NCBI GenBank assembly: GCA_030836365.1
Contig: JAURQB010000213.1
Span: 1-20,757, forward strand
Length of the DNA: 20,757 nt
Direction: 5' to 3'
Source: Bdellovibrionota bacterium
GTDB lineage: Bacteria > Bdellovibrionota > Bacteriovoracia > Bacteriovoracales > Bacteriovoracaceae
A model generated the notes under the pieces. The model made no database searches. It saw only the letters and a program-made list of their open reading frames with translations, and had not been told where the DNA came from. Below are positions 6,630 through 13,176 of the stretch, piece after piece; within the stretch, counting starts at the first letter, position 1, and each line of letters begins with the position of its first letter. The position numbers and the translations under genes were made by a program.

Positions 6630-7778
6630 ATTCGAAAGGGAATTTTTATTCATTTAATTGAAGGATTTCTTTGTATCCCGCTCATTCCTTGGCTCGCGAT
6701 TTTTTCTTTTATTCATCGTGGCCCTTACAATTATCGATATCTCAAATACAAAAATGGGAAAGAATTAAGGATTCGATATCACAGTTTTTATTCCTATTTA
6801 TTAAAAGGTATTTTTCACTTTTTTTTAGGTCGTGTCGAGCTGATAGGGCCTGAAGGTGATGGTGCGGCCATTGATAAACCTGCAATCATTACACGTTTTC
6901 TTATGCAAGATCTGACCTTATTTCCAGGAAGAGATGTTGTCGATGCAAATAAAACTTATCTAAGAGATCGAAGTTTCTTCTCGGATTGGAAGTATCTGAT
7001 CAAATTCTTATATCTAGGACTTATCGTTAGAACCTATGAAACTGAAAAAGATAAATATGCTCTACTAAATGTTGAATTTTCTAATTTTACTTATTCAGAG
7101 ACTTTGGACACCATAAAGTCATTTGCAAAGTCAAAGAAAAAAAATGTCGTGAATTTTGTGAATGCGCATTGCTTAAATGTTGCCTTTGAAAATTTAAAGT
7201 ACTCGGAAGTGCTCTCAAAATCTGATCTTGTTTTGCCTGATGGTATGGGGGTTCAGATGGGATGTCGCCTTCAGGGTTACCATTTAAAAGATAATGTTAA
7301 TGGAACCGATTTATTTCCTTTATTATTAAAATTAATAATTGAAGAGAGTTTATCTGTTTATCTCCTAGGAGGGACAGAAGAGGTTAACATAGGTCTGACA
7401 GAAACTTTAAGAAGAGATTATCCTACTTTGAGTATTGCAGGCGGACATCATGGGCATTTTAATCTACAAAAGAGAAATGATTCAATTATTGAAGAAATTA
7501 ATAAAAGTGGTGCTGAAGTATTACTTGTTGCTTTTGGGGTTCCCGCCCAAGAGTTTTGGATAAACGATAATTTACCTTTGCTTAACTCTAACGTGGTTAT
7601 GGGTGTCGGCGGATTATTTGATTTTTACTCTGGAAAAAATAAACGAGCACCACAGTGGATTAGAGAATTAGGATTAGAGTGGATTTATCGTATTTATCAA
7701 GAACCAAAAAGAATGTGGCGGCGATACGTCGTGGGAAATCCAAAGTTTCTATATCGAGTAATTAGAGGTCATAAATAA
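6630..7778 (+). CDS. Degenerate sugar-transferase domain fused to WecG/TagA/CpsF-family glycosyltransferase
   Basis: The C-terminal ~230 residues are a GT26 glycosyltransferase of the WecG/TagA/CpsF type, which adds a UDP-sugar to a lipid-linked sugar. Signatures are VVNFVNAHCLNVAF, KSDLVLPDGMGVQ, GTDLFPLLL and FGVPAQEFWI, with GVGGLFDFYSGK near the end. The frame is open upstream to 6609 and encodes an arrangement resembling a bacterial sugar (phosphoglycosyl) transferase: a membrane segment (IEGFLCIPLIPWLAIFSFI), RGPYNYRYLKYKNGKELRIRYHSF, GRVELIGPEG, and a tail like 'Y..D.SF..D.K.L.K.L'. The central part that normally carries the catalytic Asp-Glu pair is missing, so this domain is probably inactive or only a membrane anchor. 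There is no ATG, GTG or TTG in frame before 6903. Starting at ATG 6903 would cut the upstream domain in half. I chose ATT 6630; a small sequencing error is an alternative. Confidence 0.7.
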   Translation: MRKGIFIHLIEGFLCIPLIPWLAIFSFIHRGPYNYRYLKYKNGKELRIRYHSFYSYLLKGIFHFFLGRVELIGPEGDGAAIDKPAIITRFLMQDLTLFPGRDVVDANKTYLRDRSFFSDWKYLIKFLYLGLIVRTYETEKDKYALLNVEFSNFTYSETLDTIKSFAKSKKKNVVNFVNAHCLNVAFENLKYSEVLSKSDLVLPDGMGVQMGCRLQGYHLKDNVNGTDLFPLLLKLIIEESLSVYLLGGTEEVNIGLTETLRRDYPTLSIAGGHHGHFNLQKRNDSIIEEINKSGAEVLLVAFGVPAQEFWINDNLPLLNSNVVMGVGGLFDFYSGKNKRAPQWIRELGLEWIYRIYQEPKRMWRRYVVGNPKFLYRVIRGHK

Positions 7779-7845
7779 AATACTACTAGGTAAAATATTT
7801 ACTCTAAAATTTAATATTTTCATCAGTTAGAATGATGAGTAAAAT

Positions 7846-7851
7846 AAAAGG
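7846..7851 (+). promoter_or_regulatory. Shine-Dalgarno AAAAGG deciding the start of the HAMP-type gene
   Basis: AAAAGG ends eight bases before the ATG at 7860 and overlaps the upstream GTG at 7851, which itself has no ribosome-binding site. This favours ATG 7860. Confidence 0.45.
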
Positions 7852-7859
7852 TGTCTTCA

Positions 7860-8288
7860 ATGAGTTCAAATTATAAAAGAAAAATAATTTTAATTAACCC
7901 AGGTTTTCAGTTAAAGCTAAGCGCTTATTTCGCTTTTTTAACTGTCATTAATATTGCGATATTTTATGCATGCATTAGATACTTTTTTCTAGTTTTCGTA
8001 GACATGGGTGTTGAAATAGGACTACCAAATAATCACGTATATTTTATGTTCATGGAAGATCAAATGCTTACGATGAATATCGTCTTTCTTGTAACATCAA
8101 TCCTTACTATTAGTTTACTTATGTTATTTGGGGTTTTGATTAGCCACAAAATTGCGGGACCTTTATATAGGTTTTGTAATCATCTAAGAGACATTGCTGA
8201 TGGTAAAAAAGAACCGAGTGAGATTAAGTTTCGTGACGGCGATTTTTTTCCAGAGGTTGCAGATTGTTACAATAAAACGATTAGGTAA
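7860..8288 (+). CDS. Small membrane protein with two TM segments and a HAMP-like C-terminus
   Basis: The 142-aa protein has two membrane helices (about residues 20-47 and 72-95) separated by a short extracytoplasmic loop. After them comes SHKIAGPLYRFCNHLRDIADGK, the start of a HAMP-type linker as found after the second TM helix of chemoreceptors and histidine kinases. It ends without a kinase, methyl-accepting or cyclase output domain. Such stand-alone HAMP proteins are known in Bdellovibrionota and Deltaproteobacteria relatives, mostly uncharacterised; a partner protein would have to supply the output. A GTG at 7851 could extend it by three residues. Its stop overlaps the next gene's ATG (TAATG), so the two are co-translated. 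Confidence 0.75.
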   Translation: MSSNYKRKIILINPGFQLKLSAYFAFLTVINIAIFYACIRYFFLVFVDMGVEIGLPNNHVYFMFMEDQMLTMNIVFLVTSILTISLLMLFGVLISHKIAGPLYRFCNHLRDIADGKKEPSEIKFRDGDFFPEVADCYNKTIR

Positions 8289-9214
8289 TGGTAAGAAAAT
8301 TAAGCCATTTATTTTTAACATTCTTATTTATTCCTTGTTTCAAAGTCTATAGCTATCCATTTACGGGGTTGTACTTCTTAGATAAAGATCAAAAAAAAAC
8401 TTTTGATTTCCAGCTAGACGCCTACTATTCACAAGTGGCCTACAGTCAAGATTTCAAAGATCCACAAGTAATTGCTCCAGATATGGAGGCTGATCTCTAT
8501 TTTTATTTGATGAAGAATTTTTTCAATATTAAAAGTGTAAGGCTAGAAGCAAGTCTCAATCCCTTGCCCGTTTTGGGCGTTTACCTGCGTAAGCATAAGC
8601 CTAGTTTTTATGAGGACACAGAAGTTTATGGGATTAATATGATAAATGCGCTGACTGAGGGTTTTCCGGAACCAGGAGCAATCAGCTTATTTTTAGGGAA
8701 TCGTGTTTATCTTGGTAGTGAAGAATTAGGGGTGACTGGTGTTGGAATCGGCGGATTTTTATTATCTGTCGGCGGGCAACATATAGTTAATAATCTAATC
8801 TTTTCAGATAAATGGTATGAAGGGGAGGTGAAGGTAAAAGGTGCTTCTATCATGCCTACCGGGAAAATTTCCTACAGTTACAGATTAGGAGTGAAGGTTC
8901 ATGAAAATAAGGGCGTTAGAGATACAACGTATCTGGGAATAAAGCGCAGCCACTCTGATTCGTCTTATCGTGGTTGGTCTCCATTTTTTAATAGTGAAAT
9001 GGAGATAAGGGGAGATCTCGCATATGATAATTGGCAAATCACGCGAATGAGTGGAGTATTTGGAAAGAAATTTCCCAGTAAGAATGGCAAAATGATTTAT
9101 GCACTTGATTTAGGTGCTATTTGGGTTCGAGGTAAAGGCTACCGTGGTTCATTAAGAGACTCCGTTGGTGACCCTGGTTGGAGCTTCATACTTAGACCAA
9201 ACATCAGTTTTTAA
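8288..9214 (+). CDS. Predicted secreted outer-membrane beta-barrel protein, family unknown
   Basis: This protein of 308 aa has a Sec signal peptide (about residues 1-22, ending VYS before YPF) and a body of alternating glycine/aromatic strands such as GVTGVGIGGFLLSVGG and GKISYSYRLGVKV. It ends RPNISF, with the terminal phenylalanine expected of BAM substrates. I recognise no named family. Length would suit a barrel of about 12-14 strands. The gene overlaps the upstream HAMP-type gene by one base. At its 3' end it overlaps the stop codon of the convergent YceI-like gene. The pairing with a membrane HAMP protein may mean a shared envelope role, but that is only context. Confidence 0.7.
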   Translation: MVRKLSHLFLTFLFIPCFKVYSYPFTGLYFLDKDQKKTFDFQLDAYYSQVAYSQDFKDPQVIAPDMEADLYFYLMKNFFNIKSVRLEASLNPLPVLGVYLRKHKPSFYEDTEVYGINMINALTEGFPEPGAISLFLGNRVYLGSEELGVTGVGIGGFLLSVGGQHIVNNLIFSDKWYEGEVKVKGASIMPTGKISYSYRLGVKVHENKGVRDTTYLGIKRSHSDSSYRGWSPFFNSEMEIRGDLAYDNWQITRMSGVFGKKFPSKNGKMIYALDLGAIWVRGKGYRGSLRDSVGDPGWSFILRPNISF

Positions 9215-9708
9215 TCTTTAAATGGAAGCGTAACCTCAAGCTTGATAATATCTTCAACGCCTAAACCAGCGTAGGATAAATTTGGAATTTTAAAGTCTGT
9301 GAGGTTTAGTTCAAAAGTTGCTTTAATGTATTTAGAATTAAGCCTTTCATATTTAAAGTTAAACTCTTTTTCAACATCACGAATAACAATCGTTCCTTTT
9401 CCTGATCCATTTTTACCAGTAGCTTTTTTGACAATAACATTTTCATTTTTTATGCGCTCATGCATATGTTCATCTCTTAAATCAATGCCGGAAGTTAATT
9501 TTTTGGTCGGAACATAAATATCCGACACTTCTAAAACGTCACCATTGCGCCTTATCTTACCGCCTTTAATTCTATTTGATGTAATTTCAAAAGACCCTAC
9601 AGTGAGAGGGACGTAAATTTTCACTCCTTTTTTAATTTTCTCAGCATATGAATTATTAAAGAGGAGAGAGATAAATAAACATATTGATAAAAGTAGATTA
9701 CGTAACAT
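9211..9708 (-). CDS. YceI-like periplasmic protein
   Basis: This is a secreted protein of 165 aa with a Sec signal (about residues 1-22, SYA before EK). The mature part has the YceI-type lipocalin-like order: TVGSFEITSNRIKGGKI, a SGIDLRDEHMHERIK segment and a final ATFELNLTDFKIP...GLGVEDIIKLEVTLPF strand pair. YceI proteins bind polyisoprenoid or amphiphilic molecules in the periplasm, and several are stress-induced. The product is slightly short for the family (about 170-190 aa). GGAG sits eight bases before the ATG. The gene is followed (3') by the convergent barrel gene and lies just after the GT2 gene on the same strand, 20 bases apart, so those two may be one transcript. Confidence 0.75.
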   Translation of the reverse strand: MLRNLLLSICLFISLLFNNSYAEKIKKGVKIYVPLTVGSFEITSNRIKGGKIRRNGDVLEVSDIYVPTKKLTSGIDLRDEHMHERIKNENVIVKKATGKNGSGKGTIVIRDVEKEFNFKYERLNSKYIKATFELNLTDFKIPNLSYAGLGVEDIIKLEVTLPFKD

Positions 9709-9728
9709 TTAATGACTCCAATTTTTAT

Positions 9729-10607
9729 TTAATAAGGCTTATGAACCACTTTGTTAATTTTATTTTTTAGCCTGTGTTCTGCATTTTTCAGACCTCGGTA
9801 GTATCCAATGAAATAAAATAAATTTCGTACATATATAGTCGGTATCGACAAAAGGGAGAGATTTTTTAAGTAGTAAATTGTTTCACCTATTGATCTTCGT
9901 AGGTAATTAATAATATTGCTTAAAATATCAGGTCTTTTCTGGTGAATAAAATAATCGGCTTCGCCCTCTATATATTTTCTGTTGTGTAGTTCTTTGTTTG
10001 AGTAATTATGAGAGTGCATGGTTATCGCATCTCTAATATAGTTTATTTTGCCTAGTTTTTTTTCAAGTATCCTATTGCCCCATTCCGTATCCTCACTTCC
10101 CCAAGACTGCTCATAAAATTTTTCTTCTTCCCAAACGCTTCTTCTGATTGCACTTAATGGAAATGATAAGGTAATTTCATTGGGGAGATCTTCAGTGTCG
10201 GGAAAACAATAGGCGTAATCTTTTCTAACCCAAGGCTTTGCATCGTGCCGTGGAATTTGCCTTCCAACCGTTGCAACAATATCAGAATTGCTGATGAGAG
10301 GATCCACTAGGTAATAAAGAGATTTAGGATGTAAAAGAACAGAGTCAGAGTTAAGCATGACAATAACTTTTTCAGGAATTTCATTTATTGCTGCATTAAG
10401 AACAGGCCCAGGTATGTAAGTGTTCCCATGCATTTTAATTTTTGTGTGAGAAAAACGGTTACAAATGGAAATCGTCGTATCAGTTGAGCCACTATCAACT
10501 ATGTATAGTTTAAATTTTACGTCTATTTGTGAAAATAATGCAGCAAGGGTTTGAGAGATAACCCAGTCGCTATTTTTTGTTCTCATTAATACGGCAATAT
10601 CAATCAC
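9729..10607 (-). CDS. Family 2 glycosyltransferase
   Basis: This is a GT-A-fold inverting sugar transferase, probably acting on surface polysaccharide at the cytoplasmic face. The N-terminal nucleotide-sugar domain shows DIAVLMRTKNSDWV and IVDSGSTDTT (residues 36-45). An NSDS motif (86-89) stands where the metal-binding DxD is usual. WGSEDTEWGNR (169-179) is the ED-type catalytic/acceptor motif of rhamnosyl- and related transferases. The C-terminal third is basic, with hydrophobic stretches that could lie on the membrane. At 292 aa the length is normal. The donor sugar cannot be read from sequence. Only a weak GAGAAA precedes the ATG, but the start agrees with the family's usual N-terminus. 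It diverges from the cNMP-domain gene across 71 bases. Confidence 0.88.
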   Translation of the reverse strand: MIDIAVLMRTKNSDWVISQTLAALFSQIDVKFKLYIVDSGSTDTTISICNRFSHTKIKMHGNTYIPGPVLNAAINEIPEKVIVMLNSDSVLLHPKSLYYLVDPLISNSDIVATVGRQIPRHDAKPWVRKDYAYCFPDTEDLPNEITLSFPLSAIRRSVWEEEKFYEQSWGSEDTEWGNRILEKKLGKINYIRDAITMHSHNYSNKELHNRKYIEGEADYFIHQKRPDILSNIINYLRRSIGETIYYLKNLSLLSIPTIYVRNLFYFIGYYRGLKNAEHRLKNKINKVVHKPY

Positions 10608-10678
10608 AAGTATTTCTCATTAGAATATTATTTAAAACTGTTTTATTATAGATTAAATCGTAACGGTAAGGAATTAAA

Positions 10679-11647
10679 ATGTCAGATACTCCGCACAAGG
10701 CACGGTTAGTAAATTTCAAAAGTCGAGAAATACTCATCAAAGAAGGAGATAGGGATAGACTTCTCTATGTAATTAGAAAAGGCAGTGTCCGCGTATATAA
10801 AACATATCTAGGCAAAAAATTAACACTTGCTATTTTGGGAGTAGGAGAAGTATTCGGCGAGCTAAGTTTCTTCGATGGACAGCCGCGAATTGCAAACGTT
10901 GAAGGTATCGATGATGGAGAGCTTTTAGTCGTTGATGGTGAGCTTGTTCAAAGTGACTTAGAGACGCTTCCATCTTGGATGCCTGGTGTTTTTAAAACAA
11001 TAATTTCAAGGCTCAGAGAGACTGATAATAAGCTGACGCTTCTTAAAAATAAATTTGATTTAGGCTCAGGGTCCAAAGATAATGATTTAATAATTAAAGA
11101 AGTCATCACAGAATCCTTAAGGATTTCTAAGATATTTAGTCTTTTCTTTGGTGGGGAAGTGACCACATCTGGAGATAATCTAGATCAATCTATTCGTGAA
11201 CTTGAGGTTTTACTAGGCCCTACATTTTTAAAAGTAGAAAAAATAATCCTAATATTTCAAAAAGACGGATATATCTCGGAAAAAGAGGTAGATGGGAAAA
11301 AAATATTGTCTGTAAATAAAGATGAAGTTACAGGTCTTATTCAGTACTTGAATGATAAATTAAATAATAATGAGATTTGGATACTCTCTCGTTCCACCCT
11401 CAGGTTTTTAAGTGAGGTAATGGACCAAGTTCAAAAGCAAAGTAAGGACTTTGATGAGAACACGTTAATATCAGAAATTTTTGAAATTGATATTCTAGAG
11501 AAGTTCATCAATTCAGATGATTTCTTTAGAGAAGTGAAGGTTTTTGGCCTCAAAGAAGACAAAAAAATTAATATAAAAGTCAGTCAAATTAATAATCACT
11601 TAAAATATCAAAGTTTAATGGCCAACTACAATATCAGAGTTGACTGA
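10679..11647 (+). CDS. Cyclic-nucleotide-binding-domain protein with an unusual C-terminal region
   Basis: The N-terminal part (about residues 6-120) is a cNMP-binding beta-roll of the CRP/FNR superfamily: REILIKEGDRDRLLYVIRKGSVRVY, then the phosphate-binding cassette GEVFGELSFFDGQPRIA. The Glu and Arg that contact the cyclic nucleotide are present, so binding is possible. The usual CRP helix-turn-helix is not evident after it. Instead there is a ~190-residue, mostly helical region. A segment in it (VEKIILIFQKDGYISEKEVDGKKILSV, about 184-210) looks like the end of a winged helix, so a divergent DNA-binding domain is possible. At 322 aa it is longer than CRP (~210). AAGGA precedes the ATG. It faces the symporter gene tail to tail with seven bases between. 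Confidence 0.8.
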   Translation: MSDTPHKARLVNFKSREILIKEGDRDRLLYVIRKGSVRVYKTYLGKKLTLAILGVGEVFGELSFFDGQPRIANVEGIDDGELLVVDGELVQSDLETLPSWMPGVFKTIISRLRETDNKLTLLKNKFDLGSGSKDNDLIIKEVITESLRISKIFSLFFGGEVTTSGDNLDQSIRELEVLLGPTFLKVEKIILIFQKDGYISEKEVDGKKILSVNKDEVTGLIQYLNDKLNNNEIWILSRSTLRFLSEVMDQVQKQSKDFDENTLISEIFEIDILEKFINSDDFFREVKVFGLKEDKKINIKVSQINNHLKYQSLMANYNIRVD

Positions 11648-11654
11648 AAAACCT

Positions 11655-13043
11655 TTATTTTTTCTTTCTAAGTCTATCGACAATGACAGTGCCCGCGGCA
11701 TCTCCAAGAACGTTGGTTGATGTTCTAAATTGGTCAAGTAAATGATCAACAGCGTACAATATAGGAATGTAATATAAGGGTAATCCAACTGCTTTAGCCA
11801 CGATCGCCATGGTAATTAGACCCGCGGAAGGGACTGCAGCAGCTCCAACGCTGGCAAGCACGGCAGTAATAAATATGATGATCGTTTTTGCCGGAGTGAG
11901 GTCTATGGGTACATCAGCAAGCCCTCCAAAAACTTGGATCATGAAAATGACGGCGACGCCCTCATAAAGTGCTGTTCCATCCATGTTGCAAGTGGCACCA
12001 ACAGGAAGAGCAAAATTACTAACTTTTTTATCAACTTTTAAATTCTCTTCAACATTTCTAATGGTGACCGGCAAGGTCGCCGCACTAGAAGTGGTACTAA
12101 AGGCAATAAGCCAGGCTTCACGCATTCCTTTTAAGAATGTAAAAGGACTCATTTTTCCAAAAACTTGAACAATTATCAGGAGAAAAATAATGTGAAAAGC
12201 AATTCCGACGACAACGGTGATGCAGTACCATGATAAGCTCTGAAGTGCTGGAATTCCCTGGGTGGCCATCATGTTCGTTATTAAGCAGGCGATGGCAATG
12301 GGGGAGAGTTTCATTACCCACATGGTGATTGTATTCATCACTAAGTTAAGCGAGGAAAAGAAGTTAGATACACCGGAGGCAGCATCGCCTAGAACTAAGC
12401 AAGCTAATCCGATTAAAATGGCAAACACAATGATGCCCAGAGAGTTTGTATTAGCAAGGCTATCGAATGGATTTTTTAAGATTTTTAGAAGAATATCTTG
12501 TCTTAGCATTTCACCAGGAGAGCGTGTGGCCCCTTTGTTTAATCTGGACCATTTTTTTGAATTTGCCTCATCGGCACTCGCACCACTTCCGATTGATAGA
12601 AAATTGATAAAAGAAGAGCTGGGTTGTTGTACGTCATATTTTTTTTGAATTTCATTTATTTCTTCTATTCTATTGTTACGGATTTTTACCGAAGATTCTT
12701 TTGTTCCAGGAGAAATAACAAATACGGCAATTAGCCCAATAGTAACGGCAATAGCGGTTGTCGAAAAATAATATATCAACGTTTTTATGCCAATATCGCC
12801 TAGTTGATCACTTGAGGGAAGGCTACATATACCATTAACGATAGAAGCTAAAATTAATGGGGCGATGATCATCTTTAGAGAGCCAATGAAAAGGTCTTTC
12901 CCGAGTAATTTAGTGTACCATAAGATATTTTCCATCACTGATGGGTTAATTGCCGATTGATAGATGTTTAACAATAAACCAAAAATGAATCCTAAAATCA
13001 TTCCAATAATTATCCAACGGTGAAGTTTACTACCTTGTGCCAT
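11655..13043 (-). CDS. Dicarboxylate/amino acid:cation symporter (DAACS, GltP/DctA-like)
   Basis: This is an inner-membrane secondary transporter importing glutamate, aspartate or C4-dicarboxylates with H+ or Na+. Family signatures are the serine-rich hairpin STTSSAATLP, the cation-site NMDGTA (about residue 354) and the last core helix DQFRTSTNVLGDA. There Asp437, Arg440, Asn444 and Asp448 correspond to substrate and sodium ligands of Glt_Ph (Asp394, Arg397 and neighbours). The conserved Arg favours acidic substrates over neutral amino acids. At 462 aa it is slightly long; a hydrophilic stretch at about residues 120-185, in the TM3-TM4 region, accounts for this. AGGAAAC precedes the ATG. It diverges from pntAA across a 133-base region with strong symmetry elements. 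Confidence 0.92.
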   Translation of the reverse strand: MAQGSKLHRWIIIGMILGFIFGLLLNIYQSAINPSVMENILWYTKLLGKDLFIGSLKMIIAPLILASIVNGICSLPSSDQLGDIGIKTLIYYFSTTAIAVTIGLIAVFVISPGTKESSVKIRNNRIEEINEIQKKYDVQQPSSSFINFLSIGSGASADEANSKKWSRLNKGATRSPGEMLRQDILLKILKNPFDSLANTNSLGIIVFAILIGLACLVLGDAASGVSNFFSSLNLVMNTITMWVMKLSPIAIACLITNMMATQGIPALQSLSWYCITVVVGIAFHIIFLLIIVQVFGKMSPFTFLKGMREAWLIAFSTTSSAATLPVTIRNVEENLKVDKKVSNFALPVGATCNMDGTALYEGVAVIFMIQVFGGLADVPIDLTPAKTIIIFITAVLASVGAAAVPSAGLITMAIVAKAVGLPLYYIPILYAVDHLLDQFRTSTNVLGDAAGTVIVDRLRKKK

Positions 13044-13077
13044 AGTTGTTTCCTAAATGTTTTTTTTCATCATACAT
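13030..13077 (-). other. Possible 15-codon upstream ORF overlapping the symporter start
   Basis: On the minus strand an ATG at 13077 begins MYDEKKHLGNNYGTR and stops (TAG) just inside the symporter gene in another frame. A GGAG lies eight bases before it, within the left arm of the inverted repeat. It could be a leader peptide that modulates symporter translation, but an ORF this short with no homologue is equally likely to be chance. Confidence 0.2.
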
Positions 13078-13082
13078 AAAAT

Positions 13083-13173
13083 GAGCTCCGCCGTAAAATT
13101 TCTTAAGAAAGTGCTACAACCAAATTCAAATCAATGAAATAATAGAAGTGTAAAAAATTTTAGAACGGAGCTC
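13083..13173. repeat. Inverted repeat spanning the symporter/pntAA intergenic region
   Basis: The arms are 13083-13101 (starting GAGCTCCG and ending TAAAATTT) and 13155-13173 (starting AAATTTTA and ending CGGAGCTC). They match at 16 of 19 paired positions, in two perfect 8-bp blocks split by three mismatches. The loop is 53 bases. The right arm contains the pntAA ribosome-binding site (CGGAG, 13166-13170), so an RNA carrying both arms could hide it. As DNA it could be a pair of operator sites serving both divergent genes. Confidence 0.6.
13099..13110. promoter_or_regulatory. Perfect 12-bp palindrome, candidate operator
   Basis: TTTCTTAAGAAA reads the same on both strands and overlaps the inner end of the left arm of the larger inverted repeat. 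It lies between the divergent symporter and transhydrogenase genes, a typical place for a dimeric regulator to bind. No family assignment is possible. Confidence 0.35.
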
Positions 13174-13176
13174 TAT

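Noticed and set aside
6903..7778. Calling the WecG-type gene from ATG 6903
   Set aside because: No Shine-Dalgarno sequence is seen there, and it cuts the in-frame sugar-transferase-like sequence (GRVELIGPEG lies just upstream), so a start further upstream is preferred, though not certain.
7792..7820. AAAATATT / AATATTTT hairpin between the WecG-type gene and the HAMP-type gene
   Set aside because: The stem is purely A/T and there is no G/C-rich stem followed by a T-run, so it is not a credible terminator; such pairs are common in A+T-rich spacers.
12262..12648. 128-codon plus-strand ORF opposite the symporter
   Set aside because: Complete overlap with a strongly supported membrane transporter, no ribosome-binding site and no recognisable motif.
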